This document shows, one piece after another, positions 1 through 57,655 of a stretch of DNA of 64,000 nucleotides. Below the pieces are notes generated by a model. That model was not told the origin of the DNA. It was given only the letters and a program-made list of their open reading frames with translations, and did not search any database. The DNA is from Glandiceps talaboti (lineage: Eukaryota; Hemichordata; Enteropneusta; Spengelidae), in contig NC_135569.1 in NCBI RefSeq assembly GCF_964340395.1, positions 677,001 to 741,000 of the forward strand, written 5' to 3'. The stretch's first letter is position 1, and each line of letters opens with the position of its first letter. A program made the translations under genes and the position numbers.

Positions 1-2756
1 TAAGATTTTTGAAAAAAATATTTATGAAATAACATCATAAGTCTAAAACTAACATCTTGTAAAAATTTTGTTTTCAACATAGTATGTACCTTGGAATTAA
101 TACTTCAAACCCATTCTCAGTACAAATCAAGAAAAATAATCAGGGGTCGCCATACAAACTTTTGAAGTAGAGATGTCAAAATGGCGTCAAAATTAAGCCA
201 TTTCAGAATCCAATATGGCTGCCAAATATTGTGTTTAACTTATCACTATTGTAAACGAAAAGATTGTCAAATATCATTGAAAACAAGATAATGAACCAAG
301 CTTTCATATGACAAAGTATATGATGACTTTGATTTTAAAACACAAATTGGTCTCCAAGGTACATACTTTAGTAAATTGCCAAGAAAGTTTGCTTGCTTGC
401 ATATTCATTGATAAATCTCCTGTTTACTCCCCCTTTGCTTCATTTTCACGCTGCTTTGCAAATAAGGATGGCTTTTGTGTGTGACTTCAAGGAAGTGAAG
501 GACAAAATAGAAAATAATTCCTGTGCTGATAATTTTCTTTAAAATAGATCATCTTTATAATTTTGAATGTGTAATTTTTTGTTTCTTAAAATGTCCTTCC
601 ATTTTATTCACTAACAATTATGATTTTTTATCCAATAAATGAAAGACTAATATGGTAATATGGTTTATATACAAAATCACTGAAAGTATTAGGTCATCAT
701 TTTATGAATATTCATGAGAGATGTTTCACACTGAAGGGAATAGGCACTTAGGAGTCATGAATATTTGATGTGCAACCATGAATATATTATTTCTGCTGTC
801 TCCCATGATGCAATGGCCCATAGCAAAGATACCATATAATTAACACTGGCTGGTAAAGGACTAATACTAACTTTTTATTTAGTTTATTTTGGTTTGTGTG
901 TCTTAGCTTGTCCTTGGTAAGATGTCTTTACTTACTAGTATCTTGTCTTTAGAACCACAAGATCCTCCTGAAAAAGAATGAGTTTGATAACAGATATATA
1001 CTATAAATGATTTATATTTTTAAAATGGTTATATATAGAAATAATGTAGAAAAGTTTTGGCTGTTTTTTTTGGAGGGGGGGGGGTGTTGCTTTGTTTTAC
1101 TTTGTTTTATAGATTTTATATATTTTATAGATTTGTTGAGATATTAATCTAGACAGTATAACAAGACAATGGAAATGTGAATTATCTTGAAAATGAGTTA
1201 CACTTTACCAGTTGTTTGTAGTATTTTTTGTGTGTAATTCAAAACTAATTTAGCCTGTTTACATTGTATGATCTATGATTTTGCTTTGCTTTGCTTCCAC
1301 ACTAAACTGCTTATAATGCTGTGAATGGCAATCAATTAATTTAGCCATGCCCCACTGGCAGTTATCGGCATGCCTGTTTTACATAATTTACATAATTATC
1401 TCAACAGGGGTATATTTACATATTACTCATTTGAATATAGTTAGGCTGATGTACATTATCACTCCCCATTGTGACCAATCAGTTTGGGTGTACTGTATTC
1501 AAACCACATTAATAGGGAACTTGCAATCTAGACTGAGCATGCTCAGACGCAAAGGACTATGGGATTATCTGTGGTTATCATAATACCTAATCTGGAGCTA
1601 CCAATAAAATAAACCTCCCACAATGATCAGGGTGATTATGAATTGATTATTTATGGTTAATAATAACATTATTGTTTACAATACTATTTGATTAGTAAAT
1701 ATTATCACATTTCCCATGATGCAACATTCAACATGGCGGGTTTGCAAGTACCCTATTGGTTGCCGTTTATAGCATTACAAGCATTTAGTAAGACATTTAA
1801 GGAAAATGACAGATTGTGATATAAATGAGTTGAATCAAACTTGTGCTGCGTTCCTTCCGTTAAGATAGAAACCAAACCTTCAACCTGAAGTCTAGAAAAT
1901 CATCTTTTAGGAAATTTTATTTCTATTTAGAATGTTTTTATTTAACCGTGTTTAGTTTGAAATAAAGATTAATTATTAAATGATAAAAAAAAAGATTTTG
2001 TACTTGTCAGTAAGTTGTCAATGAGTTATTTGCAGCAAATTGCAGTGTTACTTGTAAATTGTCTGGTATCATTGTGTGGTATATTGGGTATACTGTTGCA
2101 GAATGGGTATGTGTGATGTGTATGTTGGGTGTGATATGGGTTTCAGTTGGTGTGAGATGGGTTTCAGTTGGTGTGAGATGGGTTACAGTTGGTGTGAGAT
2201 GGGTTTCAGTTGGTGTGAGATGGGTTTCAGTTGGTGTGAGATGGGTTTCAGTTGGTGTGAGATGGGTTACAGTGGTTTGAAATGGGTATGCGATTGGGTA
2301 CTCAGTGGAGACGTGTATCAGATGGGGTACTGCAGGTGTGAGATGGGGTACTGTGGGTACGAGATGGGATACTCAGTGGACGTGAGACGTGTATCAGATG
2401 GGGGTACTGTGGGTATGAGATTGGGTACTTTGGGTATGGGATGGGGTACTGTGGGTATGAGATGGGTTACTGTGGGTATGACATGGGGTACTGTGGATAT
2501 GAGATTGGGTACTTTGGGTATGGGATGGGGTACCGTGGGTGTGACATGGGGTACTGTGGGTGTGAGATGGGGTACTGTTGGTTTGACAGGGTACTGTGGG
2601 TGTGACATGGAGTTCTGTGAGTGTAACATGGGTGAATTATGAATGCTGTCTACAATTGAACCAGTATTCACCTTTCGTTATTAAATCAAACAAAATAAAC
2701 ATCTAAGATAGTGTACATAATTTATTAACACCAACCTGCCATGTTGTTCTCTTCAG
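1..2756. other. Intron or upstream sequence of perlecan
   Basis: No coding exon could be supported here. The stretch holds a dispersed repeat (about 62-370) with the motif CCAATATGGCTGCC, a second dispersed repeat (719-830) with CCCATGATGCAATGG, a poly-G tract near 1075 and a 21-bp GTGAGATGGGTT minisatellite (2090-2640). It ends in the CTCTTCAG acceptor of the first visible exon. Confidence 0.7.
2090..2640. repeat. 21-bp minisatellite (GTGAGATGGGTTTCAGTTG type)
   Basis: Two adjoining variants are seen: a regular block with the unit GTGAGATGGGTTTCAGTTG at 2130-2280, and a looser block with the unit GGGTACTGTGGGTATGAGAT to 2640. The unit length is a multiple of three and lacks stops, so long frames on both strands are artefacts. 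The purine strand is G-rich. Confidence 0.9.
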
Positions 2757-48767
<46,011 letters not shown>

Positions 48768-48875
48768 ACCTGATAGTGTTCAAACCATTAGTATTATAAT
48801 ATCTCTGTAACCGAGCAGTCTGTCTACGAAACACTTCAATCGATGACAACTTGCAGAAACCAGTAACTGAGATGC

Positions 48876-48881
48876 AATAAA
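48876..48881 (+). terminator. HSPG2: Candidate perlecan poly(A) signal
   Basis: AATAAA lies 109 nt after the stop codon and is the first such signal. Later candidates exist (for example near 51517 and 52992), so a long 3'UTR cannot be excluded. Confidence 0.5.
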
Positions 48882-49344
48882 AAAACAAGACAATTAGAAA
48901 CTTATGTACGGTGGATGAAATGTTGAACACCATTTGAACATGTTAGTATATTATTAATTACCAAGAAGTAAACATTTCTTACAGTCAGGTGAAACAATAG
49001 TCCTTGAATATTAAACAAGAAATCATTTTATACTACATGTATAACACGAGTCAATTTGATTAGAATCTGATGTAGTGGTCAATTACTGGTTTTCCTTGTA
49101 TTTTTTATTTTGTATGTTCACATGTTGATTTTGGTCATTGCCTGACGACTGCCCAGTTCTCAGTACTTCAAAACCAATGAATCACAGTGAGGTATTCTTA
49201 CTGGTTAAATGGAACATTCATTTAATGCTGGTTGAGAATCAGTCAGATTGAGAGGGCAGTAACTGCAACTAAGACCATAACATGTATTACAAAAGACAAA
49301 CACAAAGGTAATAGTAAACAAATAACTGACCACTTCATTGGATT

Positions 49345-49640
49345 TTAAAGCGGCACAAGCTAACTTTAGATTTTATGGGTGTAATATTTTGCTGTATATT
49401 CAAAAGGTACTCACAGTATTCTATCTTCTGAAACATATATATAAATGATCATATACAGTATCTATAATGTCCAGGAAATTCCGACTATGCAATCAACTGT
49501 TCTAACAATGCCAGACAATTTTTTTTAAAGTCATAGAAAACATACCTAGAAATGAACATTATCCTAACATAACGTAACCATGGCTTTATGTTGTTTTTTC
49601 ACATAAGTAAAGAGTTTATAAACTCAACTTGTACCACCTT
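49345..49640. mobile_element. MITE-like element, family B, copy 2
   Basis: Starts AAAGCGGCACAAGCTAACTT and ends TTTATAAACTCAACTTGTAC followed by CACCTT. The ends are inverted repeats of each other. Shares CAATCAACTGTTCTAACAAT with the other copies. Confidence 0.75.
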
Positions 49641-49744
49641 CAAGTAAAAGAAAATACTGATAATGAGAAGAAGAAAAGTGAAGAAAGTATTTAACAAGGA
49701 ATAAATATGACAGTATGAATTCACCAATAATAAATGTGTGTGTT

Positions 49745-50090
49745 GAAAGGGTAACAAGCTGAGTTAATATACTTTTGGGTATAATTTTTTGCTGCATATT
49801 TAAGAAGTACTCGTGGTATTGTACTTACTGAAATGTACTTAACTGTCATTTGCAATTAACTGAACTCAAACTGGGTATTAAAATATAACATATAAACAAT
49901 CTAATGATATAATTTATTATACTATGCAATCAACTGTTTCAACAATGCTAGGAGATCGTTGTAGTGTCACAGAATGCATACAACGACAGTAACATTTACT
50001 AAAATAGTTTCAAAGTTTAATCAAGGTTTTATGTAAGTATTTTCACTTGAGGTAAATACTTTATAAACTCAGTTTGTGCCACTTTAATCA
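49745..50090. mobile_element. MITE-like element, family B, copy 3
   Basis: Starts AAAGGGTAACAAGCTGAGTT and ends TAAACTCAGTTTGTGCCACT. It lies about 100 bp from copy 2. It is the most similar to the copy at 30970 (AATTAACTGAACTCAAACTG). Confidence 0.78.
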
Positions 50091-50679
50091 GATTGGAGTA
50101 TTAACATATTTGTTCTCTTTGCATGAACAATCTAGATATAAGAGCTTCAATTTGAAGCTGCCAAATTATTATATGGAAAACACATTTCTATTTATCGTTT
50201 TGAGTACTTTTTCTACCATCCTTAATAAAGAAAAGTCTAAAACATGTCTAAGTCTGTCTATAAAATATTTGTCAAATAACAGGGTTTTTCACAGGGAAGC
50301 TCTCTGTATCATTTATCAATGTCATAAAAGTCATTGCAAGTAACATGTTTATTATTTCAGCTACCTGAGTAGTAATATCACTACATCATATTTTTGTCAC
50401 TTTATTTTTTCCTCACAGTCTCAGGCAAACATACAACCAAAATCTAAACTTAAGCCATTCCAAAACTATTTCATTTTGACAGGGCTTTCCCCATCTACCA
50501 ACTTCAATTTTTATTATTTTTCTATTTTCATGCCTAAATTCTAAAAAAACCCATAATTTAGTGAATCTAGACTGTGGTGATTTTAGTTGTGATGTGTCTC
50601 AACTCATGCCTAAACTTCTGCTAATACTATACTACAGTAATAATGTATTTTAGTGAATTATTGGCCAGAAAATGAATGT

Positions 50680-51085
50680 GAATTCTTACTGTGTTTTAAA
50701 TCTACTCACTGTGTCAGACGAATTCTTACTGTTTTAAATCTACCCACTCTGTCAGATGAATTCTTACTGTGTTTTAAATCTACTCACTGTGTCAGATGAA
50801 TTCTTACTGTGTTTTAAATCTACTCACAGTGTCAGATGAATTCTTACTGTGTTTTAAATCTACCCACTGTGTCAGATGAATTCTTACTGTTTTAAATCTA
50901 CTCACTGTGTCAGATGAATTCTTACTGTGTTTTAAATCTACTCACTGTCAGATAAATTCTTACAGTGTTTTAAATCTACCCACTGTCAGATGAATTCTTA
51001 GTTACTGTGTTTTAAATCTACTCACTGTGTCATATGAATTCTTACTGTGTTTTAAATCTACTCACTGTGTCAGATGATGTCAGTA
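50680..51085. repeat. About 40-bp minisatellite, 10 copies
   Basis: The unit contains GAATTCTTACTGTGTTTTAA and ATCTACTCACTGTGTCAGAT. Copies differ mainly by a missing GTGT, giving 36-42 bp units. Confidence 0.92.
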
Positions 51086-53045
51086 GCATCAACTTGTGAT
51101 CAGAATTAATGATGAGTTGTGCTACAAAATCTGCATTTGTAAACCGGATCAACCAATCACAAAGGGATAGATCTCATGTACTTTATGAGACAAATATAGG
51201 GAAAAATGAATCTAGAGAATACAGATTTAAATTAATTTAACTAAAAGTGTGTAGTATTTACTAGTCTTATGCATTATCTATTTAACTTAGCAGCTGAAAA
51301 AATTCAAAATTTTAATTTTGTTGGAGAAAAAACTTAAAAACAAGTCAAGTGAAAGAGGCATTGTGGGGTAAATTTTGGAATAGCTAGATGTATTTTCCGG
51401 AGTATTTATTACTGATATACAAACCAACCATTGTGGTTATCTTTTATAGTTGTCATAGTTACAGTTCCTACATCAATCAAAATTTACCAGAATCACTGCC
51501 TTCTTTTCTTCAATAAATAAAAGCACATTTGTGGAAAGTAGAAAAACTTAATAATGATGTTTTTAATCTCAACTCAAATTTGGCTGTTTTTATACATCTC
51601 AACTTTATTGCATATTTATTTTTCAAAACAGAAAAAAGGAAGAAAAATATGTTTTATAACAAAAAGAGGAAAAAATGATGAAAATAAACTATTGGAAACA
51701 CTTTCATGTTGTATTACTATTAGTAGCCCATATATACAAAATTAGTGTTGATTATTAAAATTTTATAGTGATATTACTAGGTGCATTAGTTTTTCAATAA
51801 AATTCCTGTGAATACTAAATGCTCATTAGCAATATTTAGTCTTCATTTTAATCGCAAAAATATTCGAATGAATCTGTTTTTATTTTTGGTTAATATTTTT
51901 TCCTTTGTACAACAGGAACACAAACAGGGTATGTGTATAACTCATTGTTTTTCCACAACGCTGCAATTTTACCTTTAAACAGTCAAGTTTTATAATTTAT
52001 CATTGTTGTGAAATCAGTAGACTCTTCACAGCGACAGTTAACAGACACCCTGCCCAGGGGAAAAATGTTACTCTGACTTTCGGGAAAGTGGTTTAAAATC
52101 ATCAGCGATATTCTGTTTCTGAATGCCACAATTTGAACTTTTCAACAGACTGAATATACTCTGTAATTTTTCAAAATATTTAGTTCTATACTTTTAAAAT
52201 TTGTCTTTCATGAAGGAAGACACTGTCTGTGACATCTTACACAAAAGTTATTTAACTTTTATAATCTTTTATCCTTTGTTAGAGGAGCGTTTTAGATATG
52301 TCAAATTTTATTTCAATACTTATTATATATAGTAATAAAATGCAAACAATATTGTAGCTTTATTTGGAAAAGTATTTTTCCTGCTTTTATTTGTCTTCGT
52401 ATATAAAACTTTAAAAGTCACTGAAATATGATTGCTGTGCCTTGAAAGTCTGAACAACTTGTTTTGTCATTTTATTACATATTTGTACATAACCAGTCAC
52501 AGAATTGTCAACTTTTAACGTAATAATTCAATTTTGTAGTGAAAATGAAAATTTTTATGCATGTAGGATAAGAACTGAATTCAGTGAACATACAGTAATT
52601 GACACGTCCTGTCCGATGACAATACATGTACTGTCATATTGATGGAGCAGTGGTTAGATGAGATTAAGGGAGCCGTGATTAGACCTGATTGAGGGAGCAC
52701 TGATTAGATTAGATTAGATTAAATCATTTCATGTCTCTCATATATTATATAGTGTTAATGCTATTGTCTTAGTTCCATTTAATATCATATATCTTTTCAG
52801 CAGACCAAGCTGTGTCACTACAGTATTTTGCGAGAGGCAATCAGGTCAAAGGTTAATGGTAAAACAAAGATTTTAACTGTCCTAGAATTATGTGTAAAAA
52901 ACCAATTAGGATCACTACTATCAGGTGAAATGTGTTTGCATCAATTTTACACATGGAGTTGTCATCACACTTCAAAACAAGAAATCAAATGAATAAACTT
53001 TGTTTATGTATAAATTCTTGTATATTCATCTGTGTTAAAGTGTCA

Positions 53046-53270
53046 TCGGATATTGTCCCCCAATATTTTTCTTTGTTCAGCTGAGGAAAATACATAAGGG
53101 GGCTTTGCTAGACAAGTATTTTCCAGCTGAATGAAATAAAATATTGGGGAATAACATGATTATACCTCCTCAACCATAATTTATGAAAAACCGAACAAAT
53201 AATAATGGTGATTTGGAATGTTTGACTAGCACTCAAAACCTGATGACGTTAACCTGGGTTGTTGTGATGT
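53046..53270. mobile_element. Foldback (MITE-like) element, family A
   Basis: The left arm CCCCAATATTTTTCTTTGTT with CAGCTGAGGAAAATA is inverted as TATTTTCCAGCTGAATG and AAATATTGGGG at 53116-53150. The sequence after it (ATTTATGAAAAA..GATTTGGAATGTTTGAC) is shared with 61790-61880. Confidence 0.75.
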
Positions 53271-53435
53271 AGAAAGACCAGGGTATATAATCTGTATTTT
53301 CTGTTCAAAGACAATAACTTGGCTTGAGTATGTAGGAAGTGGAGGTGTACTAATATTATCTACTTCTTCAATTCATGAATTTATATTTCAGCAAGCCAGA
53401 GGCTTTTCTATGGTGGGATCCATCTGTGCATATGT

Positions 53436-53436
<1 letters not shown>

Positions 53437-53478
<42 letters not shown>

Positions 53479-53502
53479 ATGTTATGTATGTGTCTCAGTC
53501 TG

Positions 53503-53538
<36 letters not shown>

Positions 53539-53585
53539 GTTATGTATGTGTCTCAGTCTGCATGCATGTGTGTGTGTGTGTGTGC
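53437..53585. repeat. (GT)n microsatellite, three blocks
   Basis: Three GT runs separated by repeated AATGTTATGTATGTGTCTCA, indicating duplication of a block with its spacer. Confidence 0.93.
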
Positions 53586-53658
53586 AATTTTTACTTCAAT
53601 TCTGATTCACATAATAATGCACATAGAAGGAATTTGTCCATTCAGCATAACTGTTTCA

Positions 53659-54165
53659 GGGTAACATGCCATGTGAGACATACACATCACAAAGGGTAAC
53701 ATGCCATGTGAGACATACACATCACAAGGGTAACATGCCATGTGAGACATACACATCACAAGGGTAACATGCCATGTGAGACATGCACATCACAAGGGTA
53801 ACATGCCATGTGAAACATGCACATCACAAGGGTAACATGCCATGTGAGACATACACGTCACAAGGGTAACATGCCATGTGAAACATGCACATCACAAGGG
53901 TAACATGCCATGTGAGACATACACGTCACAAGGGTAACATGCCATGTGAGACATACATGTCACAAGGGTAACATGCCATGTGAGACATGCACATCACAAG
54001 GGTAACATGCCATGTGAAACATGCACATCACAAGGGTAACATGCCATGTGAGACATACACGTCACAAGGCTAACATGCCATGTGAGACATACATGTCACA
54101 AGGGTAACATGCCATGTGAGACATACACGTCACAAGGCTAACATGCCATGTGAGACATGCATGTC
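53659..54165. repeat. 34-bp minisatellite, about 15 copies
   Basis: Unit GGGTAACATGCCATGTGAGA followed by CATACACATCACAA. Variants are ACACAT, ACACGT, ACATGT and GCACAT at one site and GAGAC or GAAAC at another. Each unit holds ACATGCCATGT, a near-palindrome. Confidence 0.95.
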
Positions 54166-55620
54166 ATTTTGTATTGCAACCAATCAAATATGAATGAATG
54201 GTGACCATATTTGTTAACTGTCACAATATGCATCATAAATCTGTAGGTGTAATATGTAGTCCATTCAAGTGCATAGTACCCATATTATTAAATATGAACT
54301 TTCTTTAAAAACAGTCTTCAAGGTCAAATACTTAAATTTGGGTTTTCTTCATAGCTTTTTGAATCAAACATTTCGAGTGATAACATGTTAATCATGACTT
54401 TGGTTTGAGTGTGAGGCATACTAGTATGCAAGTCACTTAATTTCATGACCTTGACCTGTATAACAAAATGGCGGTCATATCTGTACTATAGAAGCACATT
54501 TTATCTGTTGTTTTCAAAAGTCTTTGATGTATATTGGCACCATTCAAGTGTCTACCCTCGCATTATCAATGATGAGCTTTCTAATAGGACCATATGACCT
54601 TTGAACTTGACATTTTTAAGATGAAGAAAAAGCAAGGGTTACATTCTAGCTGTACACTTAGACAGCCAAATATTATTGCTAAATTATATTGAAATCCAAC
54701 ACTACAAAAATCTACATCCCTGGAAAGTACAACACATATTTCCATGGTTAAATTACTAAAAGTTATGTTAAATTCTTTCACATTATGTGAACAAAAAAAA
54801 TTGTACAAGTCTGAACACGGACTGTGTCTTCCAGTTGTATTATTTGATATATTTTGAAAGCAAATCAAGTCATATGCAATATATGCAAGTCATCCTCGAT
54901 GTCATTATTTCATCTTGGTTATGGGCAACTTGTAAAGGAGGTCATGTACCCACCATTAGCGATCTCTAACCGTCAGCAGAGGTCAGAAGTTGGAGAACTC
55001 AATCGATCTTCCGTAGCAAAATGTATACACGGATAGATTCATACAATAAAATATTCAAGGTCGTTGTCAAAGGTAGGTTATATAGTATATTTTATTTGGT
55101 GTGCTGTTCTGAGGTCAGAGTACTAAATTTGTCATGTCATGTACTTTCATCTTTCGTTTTATCTAGACTTTTTCTTTCATAGACGAATATCGTTTGCAAA
55201 ATACTGTCCTTATAGAATTGAAGTGCAAGGAATTCGTATACGATATTGACAACATTTTATTCCATAGCCAGTAAGTTTGTGTGTTGCCTGTAACAGTACT
55301 TTATCAAACAATAGCGTGGAGACGGGTTCTGACCGCGAACAGTCAAATTCTCGCTCTGCCTAGTAGGAATTTGTTCTGTCAATGAGATTTATTCATAGCG
55401 ATATTGACTTTCATTTTGTTGGAAAACAATGGATAATATGTCTCAACGCAAAGGAAAACAATATCACAGACTTGATGTGTTCCAGGTTGCATGTGTTGCT
55501 TGCAACACTCAGGCTGTCACCGTGGCGACAATCCGCACAACCACCTGGTACCACGGGTATACACAGTAGAGTCTGAGAGAGACTGTATAGCATAGGATCT
55601 AGAATCTGCTCTCCCCGCAT

Positions 55621-57381
55621 ATGGCCAAGATGGTGAGTTAAACATTAAACTTTTGGAAATGGGCGTAACAATTTTAATTTTCAATAATTTCGTTGTGTAT
55701 GCAATTTTGGGTACACATCATTATTATAATGTATTGATAAATCATCAAGGAATAGATAGTTCACAGCTCACAATGAGAAAAAATAAAAACTTGGCATCGA
55801 TTTAACAATCTGACGGCTGACATGACAAAACTCTTTCTGTATCGAACTTTGGAGCATTGATTAACACAACGGTATCCCAGATGGGAGAATTAAATATCAA
55901 AATATGCATTTAATGACATTCGTATATTTTATTGTCAACAGCAATCACACTTGCGTTGCGCAGTACTGCACGATCAGTAACCTGACTTGTCTGTGCAGTA
56001 ACTTAGTAATGTCGGAGCCCGGGGTCGGAGAGAGCAAGGTTATAGGCAGGCGCACAATTTTAACAGCAGTAAAAGAAATTTTCACAAGTTTTTTTCGATT
56101 GACGACAGAGTGCAGAGGGAAATAACATGTTACAATGGGTTAAAAGAGGTTCAATAATGCTACGAATCGAGAAGCAGAAGCAGTTTAGCATCTATGTTGA
56201 AAGAGCGCAACCGGCGAAGCACCTGTAAATGTTGTTGGCACTTCTTTTGGACAGCTGTAGTATGATGTGTACATGAGAGTTTATTGTCAAGATAGTTGTA
56301 AGACACCACTTGTTCAGCAGGGTCACCATTAATCACAGTCGGGCACTGCGTTTAGATGAGAGTCGTAACTAATGAATTTGGTACTCATTTATCGTTAAAG
56401 TTAAACATGTAGCGAATATCGTCTGTCGTGTCGGAGTTCGGATCAGTTACCGGGGGGGGGGGGGGGGGGGTTACAGAGGGACTGTAGTCGCCTGTAATTT
56501 TTTGATAGCACTTACTCCCAGAGCCAAATAACAATGGAAGATTAGACTTATTTAAACAAATATATTTTGTCAACTTGTATTTCGTTCGAAATTTCGCCAT
56601 CAGAACTAAATACAATCAGAAGTTGCAAGCAAAGTCGTCATGTTCCCAGAAAACTTCGAAGTAAAGCAATCATTATGGACGTAGTCAATCAAATCAAAAC
56701 TAAATACTTTGTTTCTCTGTAAGTTTCTTTGGTATGTTACTTTTTTGATAAATTTGTTGGAAGAATATAAACACAAAATAATACACCCAAATTAAAAAAA
56801 AAGGCTAACAGAAATTCTGATGAACTGGATTTGTCATTGAGATTTTCCAGTGTTTATTATTTATCATTGAACTTTCATTTGAATTTCTCTTGTTCTTAAT
56901 CGGTAAGAACCAATCAGAATTGTTCTTAATCGGTAAGAACCAATCAGAATTGTTCTTAATTGGTAAGAACCAATCAGAATTGTTTTTACACAATTACAAG
57001 AGCTAGTCTTAATTTATTCTGTAAGAATGGACACCTTGGATAGAAGTCATCATATTGTCGAGGGCTGATGTAGAATAGCAACAATTTTTAACACCTTTAG
57101 AAGCTTTGTTAATATGTGTTTTAAATATTTAATGTTCTAGGCCTATATCATTTATAAGAAAACTTATTTTTTAAATCTCATTTTAACAGTAGCTGACAAT
57201 CTTTGCAATTGGACAACTTGAGATGAATTATCGGAATATTAACATGATTCACTCATGTCATGTTTTTCTTTGTTTTTTGCAGAGACATTATCTGGTACAT
57301 TATTTTCTGTTTGTGCTATTGGCTTGTATTGGCTTCAAGTACCAAGTTGAAGGAAGCAAATCAGGTACGTCTGTATGTAAT

Positions 57382-57423
<42 letters not shown>

Positions 57424-57454
57424 ATACATACATACATATACATACATACATACA

Positions 57455-57486
<32 letters not shown>

Positions 57487-57522
57487 CACACACATACATA
57501 CATACATACATACATACATACA

Positions 57523-57554
<32 letters not shown>

Positions 57555-57615
57555 CACACACATACATACATACATACATACATACATACATACATACATA
57601 CATACATACATACAT

Positions 57616-57655
<40 letters not shown>

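Larger units (their letters stand above)
48882..55620. other. Perlecan 3' flank and intergenic region
   Basis: No coding region could be supported. It contains two MITE-like copies (49345-49640, 49745-50090), a 40-bp minisatellite (50680-51085), a foldback element (53046-53150), GT repeats (53440-53585) and a 34-bp minisatellite (53659-54165). Very AT-rich DNA at 51200-52600 shows nothing recognisable. Any promoter and 5'UTR of gene 2 should lie in the last few hundred bases, but no core promoter motif is convincing. Confidence 0.65.

Noticed and set aside
2059-2671. Open frames of 73-188 codons on both strands
   Set aside because: They arise from the 21-bp GTGAGATGGGTT minisatellite.
53659-54165. 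CRISPR-like array (regular 34-bp repeats)
   Set aside because: Units are directly abutting with no unique spacers, and the genome is animal. It is a minisatellite.
55000-55620. Core promoter of gene 2
   Set aside because: No convincing TATA, initiator or GC-box arrangement could be told from the AT-rich background.
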